DNA of 64,000 nucleotides from CAZMGT01 sp964565895 (GTDB lineage Bacteria > Armatimonadota > Zipacnadia > UBA1398 > CAZMGT01). Position 1 is the stretch's first letter; each line of letters begins with the position of its first letter. Under the pieces are notes generated by a model that was not told the DNA's origin, did no database searches, and worked only from the letters and a program-made list of their open reading frames with translations. Where the stretch lies: positions 18,757 to 82,756 of the forward strand of contig CAZMGT010000006.1 in assembly GCA_964565895.1 (NCBI GenBank). Direction: 5' to 3'. The position numbers and the translations under genes were made by a program. Positions 24,400 to 32,114 of the stretch are shown in pieces.

Positions 24400-26869
24400 G
24401 TGGCTCTTCGCCGCGGCGCTTTTGCTCGCCGCATTCGCCTTTGCGCGTGGTGAGGAGCTGCGCCCGCGCGCCCTGCGCGTGCTCCACGTCGACGCCAGCG
24501 ACTTCCCCCAGCTCGTCGTCTACATCGCCCCGGGGGCGGAGGAGTTGGCCCTCGACGAGGCGCGCTTTTATCTCAGCGAGGACGATAAGCCGCTGCTCGT
24601 GCAAGGGATAACGGAGCAGGTAACGCGGCTAAACCTTGCCCTCCTCCTCGACGAGCCCGAGCCTCGCTCAGCGCAAGAGGAGCTCGCCCGCGCGGCGCTC
24701 GCCGAGCTCGGCGAGTGGCTGGGCTATCGCGACCGCCTGGCCGTCGTCCCCGTCGCCCAGCCGGAGCAAGCGCGAGGGTTCTTTCGCCGCGGGACGCGGC
24801 CGCTTGCCCTCGCCGGCGGGCAAGGGGGTAGCGAGCGGCGCGCCTACGACGCTCTCGCCGCGGCGTGGAAGCTCTGCGCGAGATGCCCCGGGCGCAGCGC
24901 CATCGTCGCGCTCCTCTGCGGGCCGGACAACATTAGCGTGGCCGGCGTAGACGACCTCCGCCAGGTTTTGGCCTACTCCCCCGCGCCCCTGTTTATCTTC
25001 GCCCTGTGGCCCGAGGCCGACCGCACCACGCTGGCCAGCCTTGCCGCGGCAACCGGCGGGGCGGCGTACTTTCCCCAAACGCCGGAGGAGGCCAAGCAAG
25101 CCGCCGCCGCCGTTGGCGAGCTGCTCAACCGCGTGGTCGGCTTGCGCTGCCGCTCGCTGCGCGAGGTGCGCGATGGCTCGTGGCGCGAAGTCCGCGCTTC
25201 GCTGGGCCGCGCAATCGGCGCCCAACAGCAGCGCCGCGGCTATTTTGCCCCGGCGCGGCGCGCGGCGTGCGCCACAGCAACCATTATCCTCCCCGCGCCC
25301 CCGCCGGCGCGCGCCACCGACATCTGCCTTCTGCTCGACCGCGCCACGGGCAGGCTGCGCGCCTGGGGCCTGTTGGGCGAGCCGTTTCTCGCGCCCCCGG
25401 GGAGCTACGACGTGCATGTGCTTTGCCGCCCGCCGGTGCGCGCGGAGCTTGAGCTGCGCGCGGGCGAGCAGGCGGAGCTCACTTTACCCCCCGCGGGAGC
25501 GCTGGTTGTTTATCTTCCGGAAAACCTGCGCGGCCAGCCGCTTTACGACGTAGAAGACGAGAGCACCGGCGAACACGTCGCCGCCGGGCGCGACGGCCGG
25601 CCGCTCGTCCTCGGCCCCGGGCGCTATCGTATCGTCAGCCGCGGCGAGCCCACCGTGCGCTTTGCCCCGGCAACGGTCCGTGCGGGCGAACTGGCCACCG
25701 TTGACCTGCGCGACTACGGCGCCGTCGTCCTCCAGGTCCTCGACCGCGGGGGCGAGCCGATCATCGCTCACGTCGAGCTCAAGCTCCCGTTTGAAGCAAA
25801 CGTCGTCGCCAGCGGGACGACCAACGCCGCGATCCAGACCCAAGCGGGGATCTATATGGCGACCATTCGCACCGATCCCCTGGTCACCGTGCCCTATGTC
25901 GAGGTCGAGGCGGGCAAGACGAGAACGCTGCCCGTGGCGCGCTTTGGAAGCCTGCTCGTCAAGCTCGCCTCGTCCACAGGCGCGCCCTATCGCGCACCAT
26001 GGGCGGCGACGACGATGTCCGGCCAATACCTTGCCTCCGGCGAGACAAACGCGGACAAGCCCATGTACGCCGTTGCCGCGCGCGTGCGCGTCGCGGTGCG
26101 TCCGCCGCGGGAGTTCACCACGCGGGTGCGCTCGGGCGAGCAGACGGTGGTCGACATGGGCCAGCTCGCCGGCCTGCGCATCGTGGCCAAGCTGCCCGAC
26201 GGGCGGCCCCTGCGGGCGAAGTTCCTCATTTTTCCCCCGGGCCGCAGCGAGCCGTTCGCCAGCGGGATTACCGCCGCCGGCCCTGCTCCGGAGCAGTGGG
26301 TCGAGGATTTTCTCCCCGGGACATACGACGTCGAGGTGCGCACCGTTCCCCCGCTGCGCCTGGCTGGGCTGCGTCTTAGCGCAGGCCGCGTGCGCACCGT
26401 CGAGCTGGAACAGCTGGGGGGCGTCCTTGTGGAGGCGGGGCGCGACAAGCTCGGCGACCCCCTGCCCCTGCGCTACGCCCTGGCCTTGGCCCAAAGCGGC
26501 CGCCGCGTGGGCGTGTTTAGCGCGGGCGAGATGGTCCCCGTGCGCCGGGGGGAGTATCTCGCGGAGAGCGTGGGGCTTTCGCCGCGCCTGTTTCTGGGCA
26601 AGCTGGCCATTTCGGACTTGGGCGAGCAGGCGATGCTCCGCGTCGTCTGCCCCGAGCAGCCCAAGCTGCCGTTCGTCGTTTGCCGCGCGCAGGGGGAGGA
26701 GCTCGAGCCCATTGCCGAGGGTCGGGCGGGGGAAGACCTCGCGCTTCCCCCGGGGAGCTATGAGCTGCGCGTGCCCCGCGCGTTTGGCGTAACCCTTCCC
26801 TCGCCCGTGCGCGCCCTGCCCAATGTCCTCACCCTGGTTGTTCCGCCGGCGCTTGTCGGCGGGCCCTAA
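24347..26869 (+). CDS. Large exported protein with VWA-like and Cna-B-like domains
   Basis: 840 residues from ATG 24347. This start overlaps the glycosidase gene by 53 bases, but the next candidate (TTG 24422) would cut the signal peptide, so 24347 is preferred. The signal peptide is about 1-34 (ARWLFAAALLLAAFAFA). An N-terminal domain (HVDASDFPQLVVYI, then RLNLALLLDEPEPRS) resembles VWA-type proteins but lacks a canonical D-x-S-x-S metal site. Beyond about 330, several 70-90 residue beta-sandwich repeats follow (PPGSYDVHVL, LGPGRYRIVS, QAGIYMATI, LPGTYDVEVR, PPGSYELRV), the pattern of Cna-B or carboxypeptidase-regulatory modules. Probably periplasmic or surface. Its stop codon overlaps the opposite-strand M28 stop. 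Confidence 0.7.
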   Translation: MPCPPARTSSGLASWSARWLFAAALLLAAFAFARGEELRPRALRVLHVDASDFPQLVVYIAPGAEELALDEARFYLSEDDKPLLVQGITEQVTRLNLALLLDEPEPRSAQEELARAALAELGEWLGYRDRLAVVPVAQPEQARGFFRRGTRPLALAGGQGGSERRAYDALAAAWKLCARCPGRSAIVALLCGPDNISVAGVDDLRQVLAYSPAPLFIFALWPEADRTTLASLAAATGGAAYFPQTPEEAKQAAAAVGELLNRVVGLRCRSLREVRDGSWREVRASLGRAIGAQQQRRGYFAPARRAACATATIILPAPPPARATDICLLLDRATGRLRAWGLLGEPFLAPPGSYDVHVLCRPPVRAELELRAGEQAELTLPPAGALVVYLPENLRGQPLYDVEDESTGEHVAAGRDGRPLVLGPGRYRIVSRGEPTVRFAPATVRAGELATVDLRDYGAVVLQVLDRGGEPIIAHVELKLPFEANVVASGTTNAAIQTQAGIYMATIRTDPLVTVPYVEVEAGKTRTLPVARFGSLLVKLASSTGAPYRAPWAATTMSGQYLASGETNADKPMYAVAARVRVAVRPPREFTTRVRSGEQTVVDMGQLAGLRIVAKLPDGRPLRAKFLIFPPGRSEPFASGITAAGPAPEQWVEDFLPGTYDVEVRTVPPLRLAGLRLSAGRVRTVELEQLGGVLVEAGRDKLGDPLPLRYALALAQSGRRVGVFSAGEMVPVRRGEYLAESVGLSPRLFLGKLAISDLGEQAMLRVVCPEQPKLPFVVCRAQGEELEPIAEGRAGEDLALPPGSYELRVPRAFGVTLPSPVRALPNVLTLVVPPALVGGP

Positions 26870-27849
26870 ATCCCCCGGCGCAACACGGCGAGCACAGTCT
26901 CGCCCACGGCGCGCAGCGAAGCTGCGGAGCACTTGTCCGGCGTGTCTTGCAACGTGTGCCAATAGGGGTAGTCGAAGTCAATCAGGTCCACCGTGGGCAC
27001 GCCCGCTTCGATGAGCGGAATGTGGTCGTCGAGCACCGAAGCCGTGGGCCGCGAGCGCAGGGGAAATGCTCTGCGGAAGCCCAGAGCCCCCGCGCGAAAC
27101 CAAATCGTCTCCATCAGCTCGCGGTCGGCGAGAAGGGAGTAGGCCTCCCACTCCAACCTCAGGTCGGCATCGCCCACCATATCGAGCAAAATGCCCCGCG
27201 CCGGGCGCAGCTCGCCCATGTGCCGGGCAAAGTACTTCGAGCCCAAAAACCACTCCTCGTTTTGCCCCTTGCCGAAGTCCTCGCCGTCGAACAGGACGAC
27301 AACAACCTCCGTCGGCGCGCGCTTTACGCGCAGCGCCCGGGCAACCTCCAAGCACACGGCCACGCCCGAGGCGCCGTCGTTTGCCCCGAGGATGGGCTTT
27401 GTCCGGTTAGCGGGGTTGGGGTCGCAGTCGGCAATGGGCCTGGTGTCCCAATGCGCACATAACAACACGCGCCGCGCAGGCCCCGTGCGACCGGCCGCGA
27501 TAACGCCGACGACGTTGGCCATGCGAAACGTCTTCCCCGGGGCCATCTCGGTGCTCGTGTGGGTAAACTCCTGCAAAAACGCGCGGTCGGCAACGCTGCG
27601 CATTTGCTCCAGCAGCCAGCGCAGGCAGCGCTCGTGGCCCTCGCTGCCCGGGTTGCGCGGGCCGAAGTTCGTCTGGGCGAGGAGGAGCTCCCACGCGCGT
27701 TGGGCGTCGAACGCCGCCTGGGGGTTGGCCGTTGCGCTGGGGGAAGCGGCAGGCGAGGGTGCGGCGCGCTGCGCTTGCGCCCCGCAGTTTGCCGACGAGC
27801 CAAGAAGGAGTATTAAGGCGGCGCCGGCAAGGGCGGCGCAAAAGAGCAC
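26866..27849 (-). CDS. M28-family zinc peptidase / glutaminyl-cyclase-like
   Basis: 327 residues from GTG 27849, with a hydrophobic signal at 1-25. The co-catalytic zinc site is visible: CAHWDT (His133), GANDGASGV (Asp158), FDGEDFG (Glu190, Asp191), and near the C-terminus YPYWHTLQDT. This pattern covers both M28 aminopeptidases and bacterial glutaminyl-peptide cyclotransferases, which I cannot separate here. It lies 22 bases after the response regulator gene and is last of a five-gene minus-strand run. Confidence 0.82.
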   Translation of the reverse strand: MLFCAALAGAALILLLGSSANCGAQAQRAAPSPAASPSATANPQAAFDAQRAWELLLAQTNFGPRNPGSEGHERCLRWLLEQMRSVADRAFLQEFTHTSTEMAPGKTFRMANVVGVIAAGRTGPARRVLLCAHWDTRPIADCDPNPANRTKPILGANDGASGVAVCLEVARALRVKRAPTEVVVVLFDGEDFGKGQNEEWFLGSKYFARHMGELRPARGILLDMVGDADLRLEWEAYSLLADRELMETIWFRAGALGFRRAFPLRSRPTASVLDDHIPLIEAGVPTVDLIDFDYPYWHTLQDTPDKCSAASLRAVGETVLAVLRRGI

Positions 27850-27871
27850 CGCGGAGGCACGCCAGCGCCGG

Positions 27872-28288
27872 CTATTGTTCGCTGCCAGCGCCCATTTCCT
27901 CCAGCCTGTCCTGCTCGGCTTTTATCTCGAGCACGCGCTTGACAACCTCGAGCAGCTCATCGGGCTCAAACGGCTTGGTAAGGTAAAACTGAATATCGTA
28001 TTCCCACCCGCGGCTAATACTTGCGTCATCGGCGAGCGCGGTGAGCATGACCACGGGGGTGCCCGCAAGCTCGGGGTCGGCGCGCATGCGGTCGAGCACC
28101 TCCCAGCCGTCCATCTCGGGCATGTTAATGTCGAGCAGGACGCAGTCCGGGTGGTGCTCGCGGATCATCTGCAAGGCTTCCACGCCGTTTTCTGCGGTAA
28201 GCACATCGTAGCCCTCGATTTTCAAGTTAGTCTCGATAACGGTAAGCACGGGCCGCTCGTCGTCCACAGCTAAAACCTTAGCGCCCAA
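27872..28288 (-). CDS. Single-domain response regulator
   Basis: 138 residues from TTG 28288, with AGGGGGTG just upstream; the start overlaps the end of the ATPase gene by 11 bases. It is only a receiver domain: acidic pair Asp9-Asp10, phospho-acceptor Asp53 in LLDINMP, Thr83 and Lys105 in LTKPF. No DNA-binding or enzymatic output domain is attached. No histidine kinase gene is in the window. It probably works by protein-protein contact, with a partner possibly in the same operon. Confidence 0.92.
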   Translation of the reverse strand: MGAKVLAVDDERPVLTVIETNLKIEGYDVLTAENGVEALQMIREHHPDCVLLDINMPEMDGWEVLDRMRADPELAGTPVVMLTALADDASISRGWEYDIQFYLTKPFEPDELLEVVKRVLEIKAEQDRLEEMGAGSEQ

Positions 28289-30065
28289 CGGGAGCACCCC
28301 CTGGTCGCCGCACGCGCCCCTGCGCCCGAGCCTCCGCGCCCCCGGGGATAATGCGCAGGGTGGGCAGGCGGTTAAGCGCCGCGGCAAACTCAAACCGCCG
28401 AAACTCCGCAAGATCCCCAGGATGCCGGCCGCGGTGCGGCGAGATTACGTCCAACCCCTGCTCGGCAATTAGCTTCTCGATCTCCCGCGCCACAGCCCCC
28501 ACCGTGCCCAGGCGATCGATCAGCCCCGAGCGCTTGGCATATTCGATTGCCTCGCCGATCGCCCGCAACTGGCTCTCGTCCACCGCTGTAGATAATTGCC
28601 GGAATGAGATCTCGTGCACTCCGAAAATGATCGCGTCCAGCCCGTGCACGGTAATTTTCGAGGGCTTGGACCCCCGCCGCGAGCTAATCGAGCTTGGATC
28701 AATTGTTCGCTGGGCGAGCCCGATGCCCCTGCTTGTCCCTTCCGCGCGGCGCCCCGTGTGGTGCTCCGCGGCAATCCGCCGCGCCTCCGCGGTAACGTCA
28801 TACGGCCGGAAGTGGTCCATCAGGATCACCGTGTCCGCGACATCGAGATAGTCGCCCGACCCGCCCATAACGAGGATCGTAGACACCCCGTGCCGCTCAT
28901 ACAGCTCGCGCACGCGGTCGATAAACGGAACAATCGGCTCGCGCTCCGAGGCAACCAGGCGCTGCATGCGCGCGTCGCGGATCATAAAGTTCGTGGCGCA
29001 GGTGTCCTCGTCCAAAAGCAGCACGCGCGCGCCAACCTCAAGCGCCTCGACGATGTTCGCCGCCTGCGAGGTGCTCCCCGAGGACTGGTCGGTGGAGAAA
29101 AAGCGCGTGTCCGCGCCTGTCGGCAGCTCGCGGATAAATGCGCTAATGTCCACGCCCTCCACGCGGCGCCCGTCTTCAGCGCGAATCTTTACCGTATCCC
29201 GCCGAGCGACGACGCGCTCGCGCCCATCGCCGGGGATGTGGTTGTATACCCCATACTCGATGGCGCGCAGGAGGGTGCTTTTCCCGTGGTAGCCCCCGCC
29301 CACGATGAGCGTCACGCCGTTGGGGATGCCCATGCCCGAGACTTTCTCCCCGCGCAGGCCGTCCAGCTCCACGCGCAGCTCCGGGGGCGAGCGAAAGGCA
29401 ACGGCGCTTTCCGCAGGAAGCGGCGCGGCGCTTGTCCCGCTTGCCCGGGGAAGAATCGCCCCGTCGCCGACGAAGGCAACCAGCCCGCGCTCGGCGAGCT
29501 GCGCGCGCAGCGTCTCCTGCTCCACCGCAGCGTTAACGTGCGCCGCGAGGCGGTCCGAGGTCGCTCCGTCGAAGAGCATGGCCAAGCGCACAATGCGCGG
29601 GAGATCGTGAAAGAGCATCTCCTCCGCTTCGCGGGCGACGATGCGCCGCCCGTGGGCGGGCAGGCCAATGCTCAAGCGCGCCTCGATATACTCCGGCTGG
29701 GCGACGGCCGCGCTGCGCTCGAGGATCTCCTGCCCGCCGGCGTCGATGTAGATTAGCCCGCTTTTCCCCGTGCCGCGGTCGCGCCTTACATTGGCGCGGA
29801 CAAACCGCGCAATGCGCCGCGCGACGTAGTCGGCCACGGCCACGCGCCGCGTGCGGTCGGCGAGCAGGTGCTGGGGATAGGCCGCGACGGCTTGGGGCAC
29901 GCGCAGCCTAATGCGCGAGGGTGAGGCAAACGGGTCGCCCTGCACGTGATCGATGTGCAGCTCAAACTGCCCGAAATCGTAGGACCCCGCGAGAGACTTA
30001 TACGCCGTATATCCGCGCCCGTCGATGCTTCGCAGGCGCTCGCGTAGCTTCTCCGGAGAGTGCAA
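28278..30065 (-). CDS. ABC-class predicted ATPase (PF09818 family)
   Basis: 595 residues from TTG 30065, 4-5 bases after AGAGGAG. The pattern belongs to the soluble 'ABC-class ATPase' family PF09818: SIDGRGYTAYKSLAGSY at the start, DHVQGDPFASPSRIRL, a Walker A GGGYHGKSTLLRA, the FSTDQSSGSTSQAANI block with a signature-like SGSTSQA, and Walker B VLLLDEDTCATNFM, followed by LVMGGSGDYLDVADT. There are no membrane segments. The function of this widespread family is unknown; it may be linked to RNA or stress. It follows the FAH gene by 9 bases. Confidence 0.9.
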   Translation of the reverse strand: MHSPEKLRERLRSIDGRGYTAYKSLAGSYDFGQFELHIDHVQGDPFASPSRIRLRVPQAVAAYPQHLLADRTRRVAVADYVARRIARFVRANVRRDRGTGKSGLIYIDAGGQEILERSAAVAQPEYIEARLSIGLPAHGRRIVAREAEEMLFHDLPRIVRLAMLFDGATSDRLAAHVNAAVEQETLRAQLAERGLVAFVGDGAILPRASGTSAAPLPAESAVAFRSPPELRVELDGLRGEKVSGMGIPNGVTLIVGGGYHGKSTLLRAIEYGVYNHIPGDGRERVVARRDTVKIRAEDGRRVEGVDISAFIRELPTGADTRFFSTDQSSGSTSQAANIVEALEVGARVLLLDEDTCATNFMIRDARMQRLVASEREPIVPFIDRVRELYERHGVSTILVMGGSGDYLDVADTVILMDHFRPYDVTAEARRIAAEHHTGRRAEGTSRGIGLAQRTIDPSSISSRRGSKPSKITVHGLDAIIFGVHEISFRQLSTAVDESQLRAIGEAIEYAKRSGLIDRLGTVGAVAREIEKLIAEQGLDVISPHRGRHPGDLAEFRRFEFAAALNRLPTLRIIPGGAEARAQGRVRRPGGAPVGR

Positions 30066-30074
30066 CGTGCTCCT

Positions 30075-30983
30075 CTACTCCTCGGCAACAACGGGATTTC
30101 GCAGCACGCCGATGCCCTCGATCTCTACTTCCATTACGTCCCCTGGTTTCAAAAACGTCTCCGAAGCCATGCCCACTCCCGAGGGCGTGCCTGTGGAGAT
30201 AACGTCGCCCGGCTCGAGGGTTACTATTGCTGAAATGTACTCGATTATCGCCCCCACGTCGAGGATCATTTGCCCCGCCCGCGCATCCTGCTTCTTCTCC
30301 CCGTTTACCCGAAGCTGAATGCGCACCTGGGAGAGGTCGGGCATCTCCTCCGGCGTGACCAGGCACGGGCCCATGGGGGCAAAGCCGTCCAGCCACTTCC
30401 CGTTAAGCCAGTCGAAAAACCTGTCCCACTCCTGCGTCTCCTCGCGCTCCCACACCTGCAGCCGGCGCTCGGAGACATCGTTTAGCGCGGTATAGCCGGC
30501 GATGACCTCCTCCGCCCGCCCCCGCGGAACATACTTGCACCGCTTGCCAACGACAACGGCGAGCTCCGCCTCCCAGTCCACCGCGCGAGCATAGCGTGAG
30601 ATAACCACGGGGTCCTCCGGCCCGCACACGGTCGTGCTCGGGGGCTTCATAAACACCCGCGGGGTGGAGCTCTTTGCCGTGGACGCGGCAAGGCGCGACT
30701 CTTTGATATGCTCGTAGTAATTGCCCGCGAGAGCGAACAGCTTGCGCGGGCAGGGAACGGGCGCGCGCAGGCGCACCTCGCCCAGGGGAACGAGGGCCTG
30801 CTCCGGCGGGTTGGCAACGGCTTGGCGGGCGGCGTCGAGCGCCTGCTCGCCCGCCTCGAGGAAGGCGACCATGTCGTGCCACGGCTCAACGCCCGCCGCG
30901 GAAAAGTCCACCACGTGCTCGCCGGCCAGGGCCCCGACGCGGACCTCCGCCGCCCCGGCCGGGGAGAAGGACACGAGCTTCAT
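30075..30983 (-). CDS. Fumarylacetoacetate hydrolase (FAH) family protein
   Basis: 302 residues from ATG 30983, with AAGGAG 8 bases upstream. The C-terminal FAH domain is complete: LFALAGNYYEHIKE, PPSTTVCGPEDPV, WEAELAVVVGKRCKYV (first metal glutamate), VIAGYTALNDVSERRLQ, FFDWLNGKWLDGFAPMGPCLV (in parts) and GDVISTGTPSGVG. Members hydrolyse or decarboxylate oxo-acid C-C bonds, for example 2-hydroxyhepta-2,4-diene-1,7-dioate isomerases, acylpyruvases and ureidoglycolate lyases. The substrate cannot be read from the sequence. The operon context does not suggest a catabolic pathway. Confidence 0.9.
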   Translation of the reverse strand: MKLVSFSPAGAAEVRVGALAGEHVVDFSAAGVEPWHDMVAFLEAGEQALDAARQAVANPPEQALVPLGEVRLRAPVPCPRKLFALAGNYYEHIKESRLAASTAKSSTPRVFMKPPSTTVCGPEDPVVISRYARAVDWEAELAVVVGKRCKYVPRGRAEEVIAGYTALNDVSERRLQVWEREETQEWDRFFDWLNGKWLDGFAPMGPCLVTPEEMPDLSQVRIQLRVNGEKKQDARAGQMILDVGAIIEYISAIVTLEPGDVISTGTPSGVGMASETFLKPGDVMEVEIEGIGVLRNPVVAEE

Positions 30984-31006
30984 CTCCGTCGCTCCTTTGC
31001 GCAAAA

Positions 31007-31852
31007 CTAGGGGGATTGTTCGCCGCCCAGGGCCCGTTTCTCTCGCCGCTCGCGCGCCGCCGCTCTCCCCCGCCGCCGCCGGACGGAGTTATAGTCGATC
31101 CCCGCGGCCTCCACCGCGGCGCGCCACGTGCCGAAATAGCGCACGCTCTTTGCCGCGGCGAGCAGCGCCCCGTGCTTGCGCATCACTGCCTTTTGCGAGA
31201 GGTCCTCGCCCATGCGGTGCAGCCGGCGGATCTCCTCGATAATGCGCTTGGTCGTCCATTGCTTTCCGCCGGCGGGGAGGGCGACATCAACGCCCGCGGC
31301 GCGCAGGGCTTTTTTCCAGCTCCCAAAGTTCTCCTTGCGCCGCGCCGCGCGGTATAAGCTGGGGCAATCCTTGTTAATCGCCGACCAGTTCAGCGGATGC
31401 CCCTGGCGTTTGAGCTCGCGTATCGTTTGAATGATCTTTTCCTTGCTCCAAAAGTGCTGCCCGCGGATCTTTTGATAGTCCAGCCCCGCGGCCTCGATCG
31501 CTTTGCGCCAACTGCCGAAGTAGCGCTTGGCGCAGGCCGCGCTATAGAGCTTTTTGTGGCGCTGTTTAAAGTCCGCGCTAAGCAGGTCTTCCCCCCGCTC
31601 ATAGGCGCTGACCAGTTCGCGAATGATCTTCTCCTTGCTCCACACCTGCTCGCCGCGCTTAATTTTGGAGTAGTCCAGGCCGGCCTTCTTAATCGCCGCG
31701 CGCCAGCTTCCGAAGTGGCTTTTCGACCGCGCCGAGGAAAACAGCGCGCTATGCGTTTTGCGAATACCTGTGGGAGAAAGGTCTACACCCTGCTCGTAAA
31801 GCCTGCGGATTTCGGCGATGATCTTCTCGGCAGTCCAGCGGTTGCCCGCCAT
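31007..31852 (-). CDS. Four-repeat HNH_repeat-type (homing-endonuclease-associated repeat) protein
   Basis: 281 residues from ATG 31852. The whole protein is four tandem repeats of 64-65 residues whose first tryptophans are at 6, 71, 135 and 199. The consensus is W-[ST]-x-[EK]-[KR]-I-I, then E-[IL], then G-x-[DP]-L, a KH-like segment, L-x-x-A-A, and F-G-[ST]-W-[RK]-x-A-[ILV]-x-x-A-G-[LIV]-D. This matches the homing-endonuclease-associated repeat (PF18780), thought to bind DNA. A 23-residue Arg-rich tail ends the protein. There is no nuclease domain and no inserted intron or intein nearby. It heads a run with the FAH, ATPase, regulator and M28 genes. A sequence-specific DNA-binding role is inferred from repeat number and family. 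Confidence 0.8.
   Translation of the reverse strand: MAGNRWTAEKIIAEIRRLYEQGVDLSPTGIRKTHSALFSSARSKSHFGSWRAAIKKAGLDYSKIKRGEQVWSKEKIIRELVSAYERGEDLLSADFKQRHKKLYSAACAKRYFGSWRKAIEAAGLDYQKIRGQHFWSKEKIIQTIRELKRQGHPLNWSAINKDCPSLYRAARRKENFGSWKKALRAAGVDVALPAGGKQWTTKRIIEEIRRLHRMGEDLSQKAVMRKHGALLAAAKSVRYFGTWRAAVEAAGIDYNSVRRRRGRAAARERREKRALGGEQSP
31079..31837 (-). repeat. Four tandem 192-195 bp coding repeats
   Basis: These encode the four HNH_repeat modules (residues 6-258 of the protein). The repeats diverge in DNA sequence, so this is an old duplication and not a recent expansion. Confidence 0.75.
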
Positions 31853-32114
31853 CCAGCCGTCACTCCCGCGCTCGACCTGGCTCCTCCTGCAAGACAAAAA
31901 GAGGACCGAGGAAATTGTTGCCGCGCACCGCACTCGGCCTGCTCAGCTAGCGGAACCGACGAACCACACGTTGGGGGCTTTCAGCCCGCTTCCGTCCGTC
32001 CTGCACCGCCGCCTGCCCGAGGCCAACTGGCGCTGTCGCCTCTGGCATTCTCAGGCCCGCCCCCGCACTCCTTCAACCCCTCCGCCTTTTTCTTTTACCC
32101 AGGGAACACGCTTG
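31853..32114. other. Intergenic gap between the RND gene and the HNH_repeat gene
   Basis: 262 bases. It holds the 3' flank of the RND gene and the 5' flank of the repeat-protein gene, both on the minus strand. I see neither a clear terminator nor a convincing promoter. An AGGAGGAG stretch on the minus strand at about 31880-31890 is too far (about 25 bases or more) from the ATG to be its ribosome binding site. Confidence 0.4.

Noticed and set aside
31007..31852. Homing endonuclease or mobile intron call for the repeat protein
   Set aside because: No LAGLIDADG, HNH or GIY-YIG catalytic motif and no interrupted host gene.
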